64,000 bases of DNA from assembly GCF_033100135.1 (NCBI RefSeq), contig NZ_CP136920.1, positions 4,397,001-4,461,000 on the forward strand, given 5' to 3'. The position numbers and the translations under genes were made by a program. Position 1 is the stretch's first letter; each line of letters begins with the position of its first letter. Positions 37,081 through 47,029 of this stretch are shown one piece after another. The DNA comes from Rubellicoccus peritrichatus (GTDB lineage Bacteria; Verrucomicrobiota; Verrucomicrobiia; Opitutales; Cerasicoccaceae). The notes beneath the pieces were generated by a model. That model saw nothing but the letters and a program-made list of their open reading frames with translations. It was not told where the DNA came from and made no database searches.

Positions 37081-37725
37081 TTACCACTTATCGTCTGTAT
37101 TTCTGGCCACAGAGCCAGGCGACTTGCTCGCAAAGCCTTGATCCGTGTCAACGTCTACTTCGACACGAGATATGTAAACCGTCATTTCACCTGGTTCCCT
37201 AGTGTTATGATCGTGGAAATTAAACCCAGCAAATGTTAATGGTTGCTTCCAACTTGCAGGAATGTCTCTGGACAGTTGCTTCCAACCAGCGAAATCAATC
37301 CGCTTAAATCCAAGCTTCTTCTTGTCGCCATTGGCATCAAGGAACAGCATCTCAACAAAGTGTTTGGAGTCCCCACCGTTGAGCCAAACCTTTGCCTTCT
37401 TAACCGGATAGGGAATCGGTTGTTGAGCCGATGAAGGGACTACTTGATAAAAACGGAACCCTTCGCCTCCCGGCCAATCCACTTTAACGCCAAGTGATTT
37501 TTCCGGAGAGTCGCCCTTGCCGGCAAGGCTTGGCGGCTGCTCTCCTCTGACTGCCATACGCCCCTTAGCCGTACTGTATGACAGCTCTTTGAATTCACCT
37601 TCTAAATTCATATCGCTAATCACAACAGTCTGCGTATCAGCACTTGTTAGTGCAGTGCCTAATGCACTCATTAACAGAATCGAAACAACTCGTTTTCCCC
37701 AATTAATATACGATATATTTTGCAT
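37081..37725 (-). CDS. Exported protein of unknown function upstream of the GH-A gene
   Basis: 214 residues from the ATG at 37725, which places a signal peptide (GKRVVSILLMSALGTALTSA) at the N-terminus. The mature chain is beta-rich with W/G motifs (KVDWPGGEGFRFYQVVP, VKKAKVWLNGGDSKHFVEMLF, LTFAGFNFHDHNT) and resembles a small jelly-roll carbohydrate-binding module. No family is recognised with confidence. Its stop lies 26 bp before the glycosidase start, so the two form an operon. Confidence 0.65.
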   Translation of the reverse strand: MQNISYINWGKRVVSILLMSALGTALTSADTQTVVISDMNLEGEFKELSYSTAKGRMAVRGEQPPSLAGKGDSPEKSLGVKVDWPGGEGFRFYQVVPSSAQQPIPYPVKKAKVWLNGGDSKHFVEMLFLDANGDKKKLGFKRIDFAGWKQLSRDIPASWKQPLTFAGFNFHDHNTREPGEMTVYISRVEVDVDTDQGFASKSPGSVARNTDDKW

Positions 37726-37840
37726 GATAATATTTTTTAATTCTCCCACCGAAACCAACAATGGAGATATAGGAATTCCCGCCATAGCCCATTAGGCTAC
37801 TGATTGATACTTAATAAAGAGAACAGGGGTTAAACCCAGA

Positions 37841-37865
37841 CGGGATGGATATCGCCTCCATCCCG
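37841..37865 (-). terminator. GC-rich hairpin after the PEP-CTERM gene
   Basis: CGGGATGG/CCATCCCG perfect 8-bp arms with a 9-nt loop, just past the stop at 37888 on the minus strand. There is no long T-run, so it could be a terminator or a 3-prime stabilising hairpin. Confidence 0.5.
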
Positions 37866-37887
37866 CCAAACTCCAAATAAATTAAAA

Positions 37888-38844
37888 CTAACGACGACGA
37901 CGTAGGACCATCGTGCCTAACAAAGTAATACCAGCAAACAAAGCTGCCATTGCAGACGGCTCGGGAATAGCAACCATTACATCCTGCATGGTGGTGCCGA
38001 TTCGAATCTCGTCAAAAATAACTTCATTATTCTGGTGACTAAAAACAGACACATTCTGGATACTACCCATCGATCCGTAGCTGCGACTAAAGGTTCCCTC
38101 ACCGCCACCGACTGCCACAATTGAAAGGTTAGTGTCTAAATCAGGATTAGCCCACACATCCACCGTCGGATTACCTGAAACACTTGTCCCGTCAACGGTT
38201 ATGCGAGCAACAATAAAATTAGCCACACCAGATGGAACTGAATCAACTGGAGTAAGGGTTCCAGCTTGAGTCTGAATGATTCCGGTAACAACATTTCCTT
38301 GAAAATTATTTCGACCAAACCCGATACCATTGCCACCGGAAGGCACTGAATCATCATCCAAGGTAATATTCCAGCCACTGGTGCCACTCGTCACATTAAT
38401 AAGAGCGCTAATCCAGAATTGATCACCAGGCTGAACAGGTGCTGGAAGTGCAAACTGACGATAATACGCATCAACGCGATCATTAGTAGACGCACTTTGT
38501 TGGTAAGCTCCACCCGGTGTGGTTTGTAAGGACACTGTATTCCCATCCGTGTATGTAAGGCCTGGAGTGTCTGTTCTCAAAGAATCAGCCTCACCAGAAT
38601 CCAGTGAATTCAGCCAGTTACCAGTCCAATTCGTACCACCGCTACCGTTAACAAGGTCTGTGTTGGCCGTGTATTCACCTGGCGTATCAAAGCCCTCGTA
38701 ACCAATCAAAACGGCATTAGATTGCAGAGGAATGAATGCACCGGCTGCCAATAAAAGCGCACCGGCTGCAGCACTCGCAGGGCCACTTTTAAGCTTCTGA
38801 AGTAACATCGATGGGATTGAGTCTGTCATATTATAATCTTTCAT
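37888..38844 (-). CDS. PEP-CTERM surface protein with LamG-like sandwich
   Basis: 318 residues from the ATG at 38844; an ATG at 38829 is also possible. The open frame runs back to 38949 with non-signal-like sequence. Signal/anchor ASAAAGALLLAAGAFIPLQSNA, then a beta-sandwich (GGTNWTGNWLNSLDSGEA; ARITVDGTSVSGNPTVDVWANP; VIFDEIRIG). The C-terminus AIPEPSAMAALFAGITLLGTMVLRRRR is a textbook PEP-CTERM tag: PEP, hydrophobic helix, Arg cluster. It should be processed by an exosortase and exposed at the surface or in exopolysaccharide. An AACGTT operator lies 254 bp upstream, so it probably belongs to the same regulon. Confidence 0.85.
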   Translation of the reverse strand: MKDYNMTDSIPSMLLQKLKSGPASAAAGALLLAAGAFIPLQSNAVLIGYEGFDTPGEYTANTDLVNGSGGTNWTGNWLNSLDSGEADSLRTDTPGLTYTDGNTVSLQTTPGGAYQQSASTNDRVDAYYRQFALPAPVQPGDQFWISALINVTSGTSGWNITLDDDSVPSGGNGIGFGRNNFQGNVVTGIIQTQAGTLTPVDSVPSGVANFIVARITVDGTSVSGNPTVDVWANPDLDTNLSIVAVGGGEGTFSRSYGSMGSIQNVSVFSHQNNEVIFDEIRIGTTMQDVMVAIPEPSAMAALFAGITLLGTMVLRRRR

Positions 38845-38954
38845 TTGGAGTATTAATCTAGCGATAGGGGTTACGGGTTGTTTCAAAAACGAGCACATCA
38901 GCATCTTAGGAAATAAATCTAATTGTGCTTTGAAGAAAACTTCATACATGTTTT

Positions 38955-38964
38955 ACGTTAACGT
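38955..38964. promoter_or_regulatory. Perfect palindrome ACGTTAACGT
   Basis: A 10-bp perfect palindrome in the leader of the PEP-CTERM gene. It contains AACGT halves like the operator family, but in a different arrangement. Function unknown. Confidence 0.25.
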
Positions 38965-39097
38965 CATTCAGGATTTAAAAGTAATTACACAATGTCAATC
39001 TCTTTTTAGCCTTTATATATCTACAAATAGTTACTATAATCGACATGCTAATGAATTCAATGAGTTTACTGTATTTACAACAAAAGAAGATTAATGC

Positions 39098-39110
39098 GTG
39101 AACGTTATAT
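39098..39110 (+). promoter_or_regulatory. Putative operator, copy E (GTGAACGTTATAT)
   Basis: Exact match to copies B and C. It lies in the gap between the end of the large esterase gene and the PEP-CTERM gene, so it can only serve the latter. Confidence 0.6.
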
Positions 39111-39224
39111 TTATTCAAAAAAGCCATAGAAATATGAATATTCAGCGGCACCAAAACAGATCTACGAATATAGCAATAGAACAGAAAGCGCAGCACTCAA
39201 ACAAGGAGCATACAAAAAGAACTC

Positions 39225-42200
39225 CTAAAAACGCGGAAGAGCCTCCAGCATCAAGAAACGCCCACTTCCATCGGTAAGCGGATTATCATCCTGAACGGTA
39301 ATAACATCCGAGCCCGCTCCCCCTTCCTCAACGACCGCCGCACCACCCCAGGCACCATCAGCCGGGTCCAGCACAGCAATCTCTATCCAGTCGATAAGAT
39401 TTTCCGATGCCATGACGCGATAAGCCAAATCAGACTCAGTCCTAATATTGAATGTGAGACCGACCATATCGTTCGCAAAACCGATCACAGGCCCAACGGA
39501 TGCCTTAGTTGCACCTGGAGGCGCGGCCAAAGCATAGGCCTCAAAATTCGTCAGGCCACGCCCCTGCGGATCAGAATCCATTGCAATCATCGGGTCATCA
39601 GATTCAACATCTGGATAAAGACTACGAATCCACGCAGAGAAACCAGGCGGAACCGTGGGCACAAACTTCTCACTAACAGCTAGCACACTAATCACCACTC
39701 GACCCGTAGCATCACTCGCTCGAGCCGAAAGCACAATGTTTCCTCCTGTATCGGGAGCCAAATCCGGCAGCGTAACAGTCTCGGTTGTGTTATCGTAAGC
39801 TTGAAGCGTTCGTACAACCCCGCCAACAGTATAAACGCCCTCAGCATCAATATCACTAGTTGTAGATGCATAAATCGTTATGTCATACAGTTTATCCGGA
39901 TCCAATCCAGACAGCGTAACCTCTGCCACACGATGCAGATTCGTATAAAAGCCATCCTTGACCGCATCGGCATTATAAAGAACTGATTCAGTTTTCCCGG
40001 TCTTATCCTTATTCAGGAAGCCAGCTGTCACAGCTAGCCCAATTCCCGTTGATTCACCATTCTCGTCGACAGCGTCAACATGCACCGCATTACTATGGCC
40101 ACTAACGACATTCCACCCAAACTCTGGAGTACTCCCACTACCAAAATCGAAACGAACCTGAGGTGACGCCGAAGCAACAGCATCAACACTGACAGTATCA
40201 GAAAACTCAAACTCCCCATCATCAGCAACCAGGGAAAGAACATAAGTTCCGGCCTCCGAAAAAGTAACATGAGGGCTTAACGCAGACTCATCCGAAAAAT
40301 AAGCTGTACCAGGTCCACTCACCTGACTCCAGCGCAACTCCGGAAACAGCCATCCGGGCAATGCACCATCATCATCCACAGACGGAGCCGGTCGCCCAGA
40401 GGCATTAAGAGGAACCGTTAGCCCCTCACCGGCATCGACCGTCGGTCCCGTATTCGCAGCCGGAGGCAGTGCGTCCCGAACAACAATCGCGGCAAGAAGA
40501 GAGCGATAGCCAAAATCTTCATGGTAAAGGAATAGCTCACCGTCACTTACCGTAACAGGAATATCCAAATCATGCGCAGTCAACTTCGGGACATGCTCAA
40601 GAACATCATATTTCTCCAGAACCCGATTCCCCCCAATAAAGATATCCCTTATATTCACACCTGCATTATTAGTAAAATCCAACATTTTAAGCGTCACCAC
40701 ATAATCGCCATTAGGCAAAGGCACACGAAACTCAAAACTGGAGCGAGACCAGTAGGCAGTCTGATAAAGAGTCGGATCAGGCGTCCCAACAATCACACTA
40801 TCTGGCTCATCATAGTTACTACCGGCAAAAGAATAATCCGGGTCCTCAAAAAGCGAGTCATCCCCTTCCATGTAAGCCACACCATCCGAACCAGTGTAGC
40901 GAGGCCCATTCACATTGATCGCTACAACAACATCATCAGGGTCAGGGACAGCCTGCGGACGCACACTAACCACCACCTGATCACTGACACAATACTCCCC
41001 ATCACATGCCGTAAGCTCCAACACATAATCACCCACTTTAGGAAAACGAGCAACTGGCCTAATCGCAGCAGGATCATCAAAAACCACCCCGGGCGGACCA
41101 GACACTTGCGTCCAAAGCAGAGTCGCCGCATTCGGTAAACCATCATCACCGACATAACTCTCCATTAACAAGGAATGCTCAGGAGCAATTATTGTCGCAT
41201 CTGGACCAGCCAACACATTCGGCGGCGCATTCACCGTCGAAACACGCATAACGCGAAGAATCTGTTGAGCGCAATTTCCGGCAGTATCTTCAACCGTCAC
41301 CGTAATAACATTCTCCCCTTCCTCCAAAGGAACATTAGCGCTCCACACCTCCAAACCACTAGCATCACCACTACCAGCCGGCACACTGCTCCATGCTACA
41401 GAAGCAACTGACTCATTATCTGCGGCAACTCCACCTATGACAATAGACGAAGCTGTCGTCTCAAACCTACCCGACACCAAAACCGGAACATCGACTTGAA
41501 GCGTCGGAGGACTAACATCAACAGTCGGCACATAATCAATCTCAATAACCTGGTTAAACGAAGTCTCACCAGGAAGGCCACTACTGACCGGAGCAGGGCC
41601 ATACCCCGTCACCCGAATAACGTTAACCCCCTCCTGAAGCACAATCCCAGAAATGGCCCATTCATCAGTCCCAAGAGCAGTACCACTACCACCACGGTTA
41701 TTCTGCCATTCCACACGCTCAACACCAGGTGCACCATTATTAGCAATCCCAGACAAGGTAAGCGTATCTCCCTTGATCACACTTTGGATATCAAGAAGAG
41801 GAATCCCAGTCGCCGGCCTGCCTCGACGCTGAGCCATCAACCAGTTTTGTAATTCAACCTGCCTGTTTGCAGCAACACCAAGCACATGACCGCCACTCGT
41901 ATATTCAGTGTAAACAACAGACCCACCTGCATTACGAACAGCCTCCACCATATTCCTGGACCCTCTCACATTGACCACTGAGTCATCCGAGGCATGAAAA
42001 TCCCATATCGGAACGTGCTTAATGCCAGGAGCATTGCCAGAAGAACTCCAGCCTGCCGTCGGAAAAAGCGCAGCAAATCGATTCGGCATGAAAAACACAG
42101 ACTTCCAGGCCCCATGCCCACCCATCGAAGTTCCACCAAGATAAATACGATCTTCATCAATACTGAATTCTTCCTCTATCGCATCAAGCAATCCCTCAAA

Positions 42201-42581
42201 AATATAGCGAACAGGACTCTGATGCCAATGCTTCGAGGTTGAAGATGGCTCCTGCGGAATCAAAACAAATGACGGCTCCCGAGCCTGAAAAGAGTCATCA
42301 GCGAAGTACATGGCCCCACCCGCATGATCAATCATATGCTTATCATTCCCTCCACTACCACCCAATCCATGCAGATTGATAATAAGCGGATAACTCCTGG
42401 CAGGGTCATAATGCTCAGGCACATACAAGCGATAAGGCATTACATCACCATAGCCATCCAACGTGAAACTACGGTCCTCAAAAGCCTCCACTGGCTTTCC
42501 ATCAAGCACAGACAAACCCAGCGAACCGAGAAATACAAATGAAGAAAAAAACAAAGAGAAATATCGCGACGCGGTCATCAT
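39225..42581 (-). CDS. Multidomain secreted esterase with Ig, PKD and malectin domains
   Basis: 1118 residues with signal peptide (FSLFFSSFVFLGSLGLSVLDG). Residues ~35-255 are an alpha/beta hydrolase related to PHB depolymerase and feruloyl/acetyl-xylan esterases: NLHGLGGSGG oxyanion loop, nucleophile Ser152 in LGGTSMGGHGAW, Asp in FHASDDSVV, His in TSGGHVLGVA. Then come two glucodextranase-B-like Ig modules (~258-445), a K319/PKD-like domain (~450-545), malectin (AINVNGPRYTGSDG ..., ~550-700), a second PKD-like domain (~705-790), a malectin-like module (~795-960), and a C-terminal anchoring-type segment ending with ENLIDWIEIAVLDP-type sequence. The architecture parallels the esterase at 12.8-17.1 kb, so the two are paralogues in their enzymatic domain. 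An AACGTT operator lies about 210 bp upstream. Confidence 0.82.
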   Translation of the reverse strand: MMTASRYFSLFFSSFVFLGSLGLSVLDGKPVEAFEDRSFTLDGYGDVMPYRLYVPEHYDPARSYPLIINLHGLGGSGGNDKHMIDHAGGAMYFADDSFQAREPSFVLIPQEPSSTSKHWHQSPVRYIFEGLLDAIEEEFSIDEDRIYLGGTSMGGHGAWKSVFFMPNRFAALFPTAGWSSSGNAPGIKHVPIWDFHASDDSVVNVRGSRNMVEAVRNAGGSVVYTEYTSGGHVLGVAANRQVELQNWLMAQRRGRPATGIPLLDIQSVIKGDTLTLSGIANNGAPGVERVEWQNNRGGSGTALGTDEWAISGIVLQEGVNVIRVTGYGPAPVSSGLPGETSFNQVIEIDYVPTVDVSPPTLQVDVPVLVSGRFETTASSIVIGGVAADNESVASVAWSSVPAGSGDASGLEVWSANVPLEEGENVITVTVEDTAGNCAQQILRVMRVSTVNAPPNVLAGPDATIIAPEHSLLMESYVGDDGLPNAATLLWTQVSGPPGVVFDDPAAIRPVARFPKVGDYVLELTACDGEYCVSDQVVVSVRPQAVPDPDDVVVAINVNGPRYTGSDGVAYMEGDDSLFEDPDYSFAGSNYDEPDSVIVGTPDPTLYQTAYWSRSSFEFRVPLPNGDYVVTLKMLDFTNNAGVNIRDIFIGGNRVLEKYDVLEHVPKLTAHDLDIPVTVSDGELFLYHEDFGYRSLLAAIVVRDALPPAANTGPTVDAGEGLTVPLNASGRPAPSVDDDGALPGWLFPELRWSQVSGPGTAYFSDESALSPHVTFSEAGTYVLSLVADDGEFEFSDTVSVDAVASASPQVRFDFGSGSTPEFGWNVVSGHSNAVHVDAVDENGESTGIGLAVTAGFLNKDKTGKTESVLYNADAVKDGFYTNLHRVAEVTLSGLDPDKLYDITIYASTTSDIDAEGVYTVGGVVRTLQAYDNTTETVTLPDLAPDTGGNIVLSARASDATGRVVISVLAVSEKFVPTVPPGFSAWIRSLYPDVESDDPMIAMDSDPQGRGLTNFEAYALAAPPGATKASVGPVIGFANDMVGLTFNIRTESDLAYRVMASENLIDWIEIAVLDPADGAWGGAAVVEEGGAGSDVITVQDDNPLTDGSGRFLMLEALPRF

Positions 42582-43041
42582 GGGTATTGAGCTAATTCAG
42601 ATTGCAGGATGGCAATCCCCTTTAAAATAGTTATCGTTAAACCTATAGGCCAATAAGGTCATTGCAAGCAAAAAACAGCATCCAATCAGCATAAATGCCT
42701 TTAAAATCTAACCTATAAAACATAGAATTAGATCATTTAGATTACTAATCAATTTAGAAACTAATCTATGTAAGGCAGAATTCACCCGGATGAGTATAAC
42801 GTTCCCCCTTATCAATCAAGAGACATATCAAATCAATCCATAACGAATAGCATGAACGCCACGCCGCTCAACCGCGATACATGCCAATACGATACTAAAG
42901 CAGACAACCACTTATGATGGTTTTCCCAATAAAGGCGATTCCAAGCCTAATCGGCAGTGGAATACCTCTCCTTGCCGACAGTATACAGGCTACCAATCCC
43001 TATATACAGTTGCCCCAAAATAACTCACACATTTAGGTAAT
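42582..43041. other. AT-rich intergenic region with operator F
   Basis: 460 bp between the esterase start and the stop of the acyl-CoA ligase. It has no gene-like ORF. One AACGTT operator copy lies at 42794. Repeats such as CCTATATACAG near 43000 are weak, and no clear terminator for the ligase is seen. Confidence 0.5.
42794..42806 (-). promoter_or_regulatory. Putative operator, copy F (GGGAACGTTATAC on minus strand)
   Basis: The plus strand reads GTATAACGTTCCC. It matches the consensus at 11 of 13 positions and lies upstream of the multidomain esterase gene; it marks the right end of the operator-bearing region. Confidence 0.55.
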
Positions 43042-44595
43042 TCACTCAGTAGCCATTTTTCTCATTCTAGCGCGATCCATTTTCCCAGTGGAATTAGTAG
43101 GCATCTCATCAACCAGGATCACCTGCTCAGGAGACTTATAAGTCGCAATGTGATGACGAGCGTATTCGATGATCTCGTCTTCGGTTGGCTTGGGACTATA
43201 ATCCTGATGAAGCTCGACGTAGGCACGGACGATCTCCCCCCACTTCGGGTCTGGCACACCCACGACACAGCAGCTCATAACTGCCGGGTGATGATCGATT
43301 ACTTCCTCAACTTCCTGTGGCGCAATATTGGAACCTCCTCGAACGATGATCAATTTGCTTCTGCCGTGAAACCAGTAATAACCGTTTTCATCACACGTTG
43401 CCAGATCACCCGTTTTCAACCAACCATCAATCAGCGTCTCTGCAGTGGTTTGAGGATTATTCCAATATTCCACCATATTTCCTGGTGACTTGACCCAAAG
43501 GTCTCCGACTTCTCCATTTGGCAGCACTTCTTTGGCGGCATTCGTGATGCGTAACTCGACACCATCAACCGCTTTTCCCATGGAGCCGACAACTTTCGGA
43601 CCATAGACCAGATTCACTGTAGCCGGTCCACATTCAGTCATCCCATAGCCTTCGGTGATACGCACCCCAGTGAGTTTATAAAACGCATCTTGCAGGTCTG
43701 GTGAAACCTTATCGCCACCCGAGCCCATGACCATAAGTGAACTCCAATCCATCTTAGCTGCATCAGGATGCTCTATCATGAGTATGGCATCGGTGGGTAA
43801 GAGAACGATTTCACTGCATTTATGTTTTGCAAAAGCTTTCAAAAGCTCACCGGGCTCCTTCTTCAAAAGAAAAACACAGGGCTTTCCCGCAAACATGTTA
43901 CGCAGCAGTTGCCAACCAAGACCACCAATGTAACAAATGGACAGATAGACAAGTGACGGCCCCACTAATTTATCAACCTGGTAAACATTACAATTCATAC
44001 GAGCCACATGAAAGAGTGTCCGGTGACTATGAATAACACCTTTCGGATTCGCAGTTGACCCTGAAGTGTGTAGCATCACGGCAGGCAGGTCCGGGTGCAC
44101 TTCAGGCCATTCGATTGCATCGTAAGATTGATTCACAAAATGGTCATAATCAATCCAATCCTCGATGCCCTGTTCTGCTCCGTCTACAATAATAGTATGC
44201 TCGTGTAATTCCTCTTTGGCACATAAAGGTTTGACCGTAGTGAAGAAATTGGCACCAACGATCAAAGCCCGCGCTCCGGAATGCTCCAAAGCATAAGCAA
44301 TCTCACGCCGCTTGTATCGTGTATTCAATGGAACAACCAGCACTCCAAGTCGAAAACACGCGAAAAAAGCATAAACCATCTCCGGACGATTCAACATCAT
44401 TACCGCCACCCGGTCGCCAGTCTGGATGCCGGAATGGCTAAGTGCGATTGCCAAGCGTTCGGCATTCCGGTGGATATCAGCAAAAGTAATAATCGACTCG
44501 CCATAATACAGACAGGGTGCATCAGGTTGCACTTCCACATTGCGATCTAGCAAGTCACCTAATCCTTTTTCTATATCGGTATTTATGAATGCCAT
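43042..44595 (-). CDS. AMP-forming acyl-CoA ligase
   Basis: 517 residues. Adenylation-domain motifs in order: P-loop-like LHTSGSTANPKGVIHSH (about 180), GYGMTECGPATVN (A5), DGWLKTGDLATCDENGYYWFHGR (A7-A8) and a C-terminal lysine region NSTGKMDRARMRK (A10). It activates a carboxylic acid as acyl-AMP and transfers it to CoA. Substrate unknown, probably a fatty acid. It starts 12 bp after the priA stop, so it is likely transcribed with priA, an arrangement without an obvious functional link. Confidence 0.92.
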   Translation of the reverse strand: MAFINTDIEKGLGDLLDRNVEVQPDAPCLYYGESIITFADIHRNAERLAIALSHSGIQTGDRVAVMMLNRPEMVYAFFACFRLGVLVVPLNTRYKRREIAYALEHSGARALIVGANFFTTVKPLCAKEELHEHTIIVDGAEQGIEDWIDYDHFVNQSYDAIEWPEVHPDLPAVMLHTSGSTANPKGVIHSHRTLFHVARMNCNVYQVDKLVGPSLVYLSICYIGGLGWQLLRNMFAGKPCVFLLKKEPGELLKAFAKHKCSEIVLLPTDAILMIEHPDAAKMDWSSLMVMGSGGDKVSPDLQDAFYKLTGVRITEGYGMTECGPATVNLVYGPKVVGSMGKAVDGVELRITNAAKEVLPNGEVGDLWVKSPGNMVEYWNNPQTTAETLIDGWLKTGDLATCDENGYYWFHGRSKLIIVRGGSNIAPQEVEEVIDHHPAVMSCCVVGVPDPKWGEIVRAYVELHQDYSPKPTEDEIIEYARHHIATYKSPEQVILVDEMPTNSTGKMDRARMRKMATE

Positions 44596-44607
44596 AACTA
44601 TATCTTT

Positions 44608-46857
44608 CTATACCATGTCTACTGGATCAACATCAAGGACGTCAATGACATCATCGTCCAATTTAAAGGCATCTCGTATCGCAGTAATGTATGGTAATGT
44701 TCGTGAAACGTTGCCAACAAAATACCAAAGATGGAACCGATACTGGTCCTTCATCTTTTCCAGCGGAGCAGCAACCGGACCACGAATTTCGATCGGCTCA
44801 GTCAATTCTTTCTCCAGTTTTTTTGCCCACTGCTCAGCATAAAATTGAACCTTTTCGGGATTTCGACCGCGGAATAAATGTCTAACTAAGTGACGGTACG
44901 GCGGATAATTGAACTCACGCCTTTGCTCCAACTCAGCATCAAGAAATCCATCAAAATCAGCCTGACGTGCATATTGGATCGGTGGGCTATGTGGCATTAA
45001 TGTCTGAACGACAACCTCCCCTGCCTTATCACCACGCCCAGCACGCCCTGATACCTGAACAAGAAGCTGGAACGTTCGTTCAGCCGCCCTAAAATCCGGT
45101 ATATGCAAAGAAACATCGGCATCAACCAAACCAACCAGGGTAACGTTCGGAAAGTCGAGCCCTTTGGCTATCATTTGCGTTCCGATCAGAATATCGATTT
45201 TACCCGTTCGGAAATCACCAAGAATCTTCCGAAAGAGATTCTTTTTTGACATCGTATCAGTATCCAGACGCACAATCTTCGCTCCAGGAACAATTTTGCC
45301 GATCACCTCTTCTATACGTTGAGTCCCATACCCTCGCCAGCGTACTTTTGAAGATTTACATTGTGGACAACCTGAAGGTGCTGGCTGGTGAAACCCGCAG
45401 ATATGACACTTCAACTGCTGTTCCGGACGGTGATAAGTGAGCATGACATCACAATGCTCGCACATTGCAACGAAACCACAATCCGGGCAATTCATGCTCG
45501 ATGAGTAACCACGGCGATTGAGGAAAAGTATCGACTGTTCAGCTTTGTCCTGACGATCCTGTAGCTTCTCGGCAAGCATCGCAGAGATGTTAGCGGAACC
45601 ATCCGGATTCAATCTTTCCCGGCGCATATCAACAAGATGGACGATCGGTAGCTGACGATCATCAATACGCTTTGTCAGGCGATTCACCCGATAGTTCTTC
45701 GTCTGAATATTGTAAAGTGACTCAAGTGACGGTGTGGCGGAACCGAGCACACAAACTGCCTTTGACAACATGGCTCGATAAACGGCAACATCCCGGCCAT
45801 GGTAACGCGGTGTCTCAGCCTGCTTGTAGGCTGGCTCATGCTCTTCATCGACAACAACGAGGCGCAAATTCTGAATGGGCGCAAATATAGCGGAGCGTGC
45901 ACCAACAACCACCCTCGCCTCACCTCGTGCTAATGTCATCCATGCATCGAGACGTTCACCATTGGATAGATGACTGTGCCATACCACGATTTTATCTCCC
46001 GCCTGCTCAAACCGTCCTCTCAGACGGCTGACGGTCTGCGGCGTCAAAGCAACTTCGGGTACCAGATAAACAATAGACCCACCGGAATCCAGCACACGAC
46101 GCATGGCATGCAGATAGACTTCTGTCTTCCCGGATCCAGTCACACCATGCAGCAAGTGCACTCGGAATTCACCTGCGGCAATACTTGCTGCGATATCTTC
46201 TTCTGCAGCAGCTTGCTCCTCGGTTAACTCTACTGCGACCTCAGATACTTTTTCGGCATTACTCAGAACATCACTATAAACCACACGCTCTTCGCGTTCT
46301 GCACGCTCCGTCAGGATGTTCTTTTTTGTCAGTGAGTCGATACTGGCGGCACTTACCTTGAGCCTGCCCATGATCAAACCACGTGCAACGGGCAAAGGTT
46401 GCTGCTGAACAAAGCGATATACCTCAGCCTGCTTCGGTGCACGTTTATCCAATGCCTGTAACTCCTCGTCATTCAAGACCTGACGAACACTCAAGAGCCG
46501 ATGCATCTTAGGGGACATCTCCTGCCGCACTGCGGAAGGAATCATCGTCTCGAAAACAGATTCGACTGAAGCAGCATAGTATCGTCTCATCCACTTCGAA
46601 AGCGTAATGAGCTCAGGCGTTAAGACAGGCTCATTAAAGAGACCGTCAATGACGTATTTGAGCTTTCCTGCCGGAACCTTCTGGTCGCTGCCTTCACGCA
46701 CAACAACGCCAAGGCAGGTTCGATTCTGCAAGGGAATACGAACTAACGCACCGATCTCCATGCATCCACGAACTCCCGAAGGAACAGCATAGGCCAAAGG
46801 GGTTTCAATGCCTGCAATGGGCATCACCTCAATAAGCCTGTCCGTAGAATTCATCAA
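44608..46857 (-). CDS. priA: Primosomal replication restart helicase PriA
   Basis: 749 residues, normal for the family. An N-terminal DNA-binding region is followed by superfamily-2 helicase motifs: Walker A GVTGSGKTEVYL, DEEH box VVDEEHEPAYK, GSATPS, and the C-terminal motifs VSGRAGRGDKAGEV and QTLMPHSP. Two zinc-binding clusters characteristic of PriA are present (CPDCGFVAMCEHC and CHICGFHQPAPSGCPQC). The protein reloads the replicative helicase at stalled forks. It has no membrane or signal segment. Confidence 0.97.
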   Translation of the reverse strand: MMNSTDRLIEVMPIAGIETPLAYAVPSGVRGCMEIGALVRIPLQNRTCLGVVVREGSDQKVPAGKLKYVIDGLFNEPVLTPELITLSKWMRRYYAASVESVFETMIPSAVRQEMSPKMHRLLSVRQVLNDEELQALDKRAPKQAEVYRFVQQQPLPVARGLIMGRLKVSAASIDSLTKKNILTERAEREERVVYSDVLSNAEKVSEVAVELTEEQAAAEEDIAASIAAGEFRVHLLHGVTGSGKTEVYLHAMRRVLDSGGSIVYLVPEVALTPQTVSRLRGRFEQAGDKIVVWHSHLSNGERLDAWMTLARGEARVVVGARSAIFAPIQNLRLVVVDEEHEPAYKQAETPRYHGRDVAVYRAMLSKAVCVLGSATPSLESLYNIQTKNYRVNRLTKRIDDRQLPIVHLVDMRRERLNPDGSANISAMLAEKLQDRQDKAEQSILFLNRRGYSSSMNCPDCGFVAMCEHCDVMLTYHRPEQQLKCHICGFHQPAPSGCPQCKSSKVRWRGYGTQRIEEVIGKIVPGAKIVRLDTDTMSKKNLFRKILGDFRTGKIDILIGTQMIAKGLDFPNVTLVGLVDADVSLHIPDFRAAERTFQLLVQVSGRAGRGDKAGEVVVQTLMPHSPPIQYARQADFDGFLDAELEQRREFNYPPYRHLVRHLFRGRNPEKVQFYAEQWAKKLEKELTEPIEIRGPVAAPLEKMKDQYRFHLWYFVGNVSRTLPYITAIRDAFKLDDDVIDVLDVDPVDMV

Positions 46858-46925
46858 GTGATTCCACCTTGCAGAAGCCCAATCGGAAAGCAGAAACTTC
46901 AGATAAAAAACAGCAACTTTTCTTA

Positions 46926-47004
46926 TTAGCCGCGGATGAAACGCGGATTAACACGGATTTAATTCAAGAAAACGGCATTTTATCCGCGTTTCATCCGCGG
47001 CTAA
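46926..47004. repeat. Long inverted repeat of the intergenic CGCGGAT family
   Basis: Arms TTAGCCGCGGATGAAACGCGGAT and its reverse complement pair over 23 bp without mismatch, separated by about 31 bp containing a further degenerate copy (ACACGGATTT). It sits between priA and a small secreted protein gene. A diverged relative is at 58575-58665. It may act as a bidirectional terminator or be a small dispersed repeat element. Confidence 0.75.
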
Positions 47005-47029
47005 ATTTTTCTTTTTCTGGTTAATTTAT

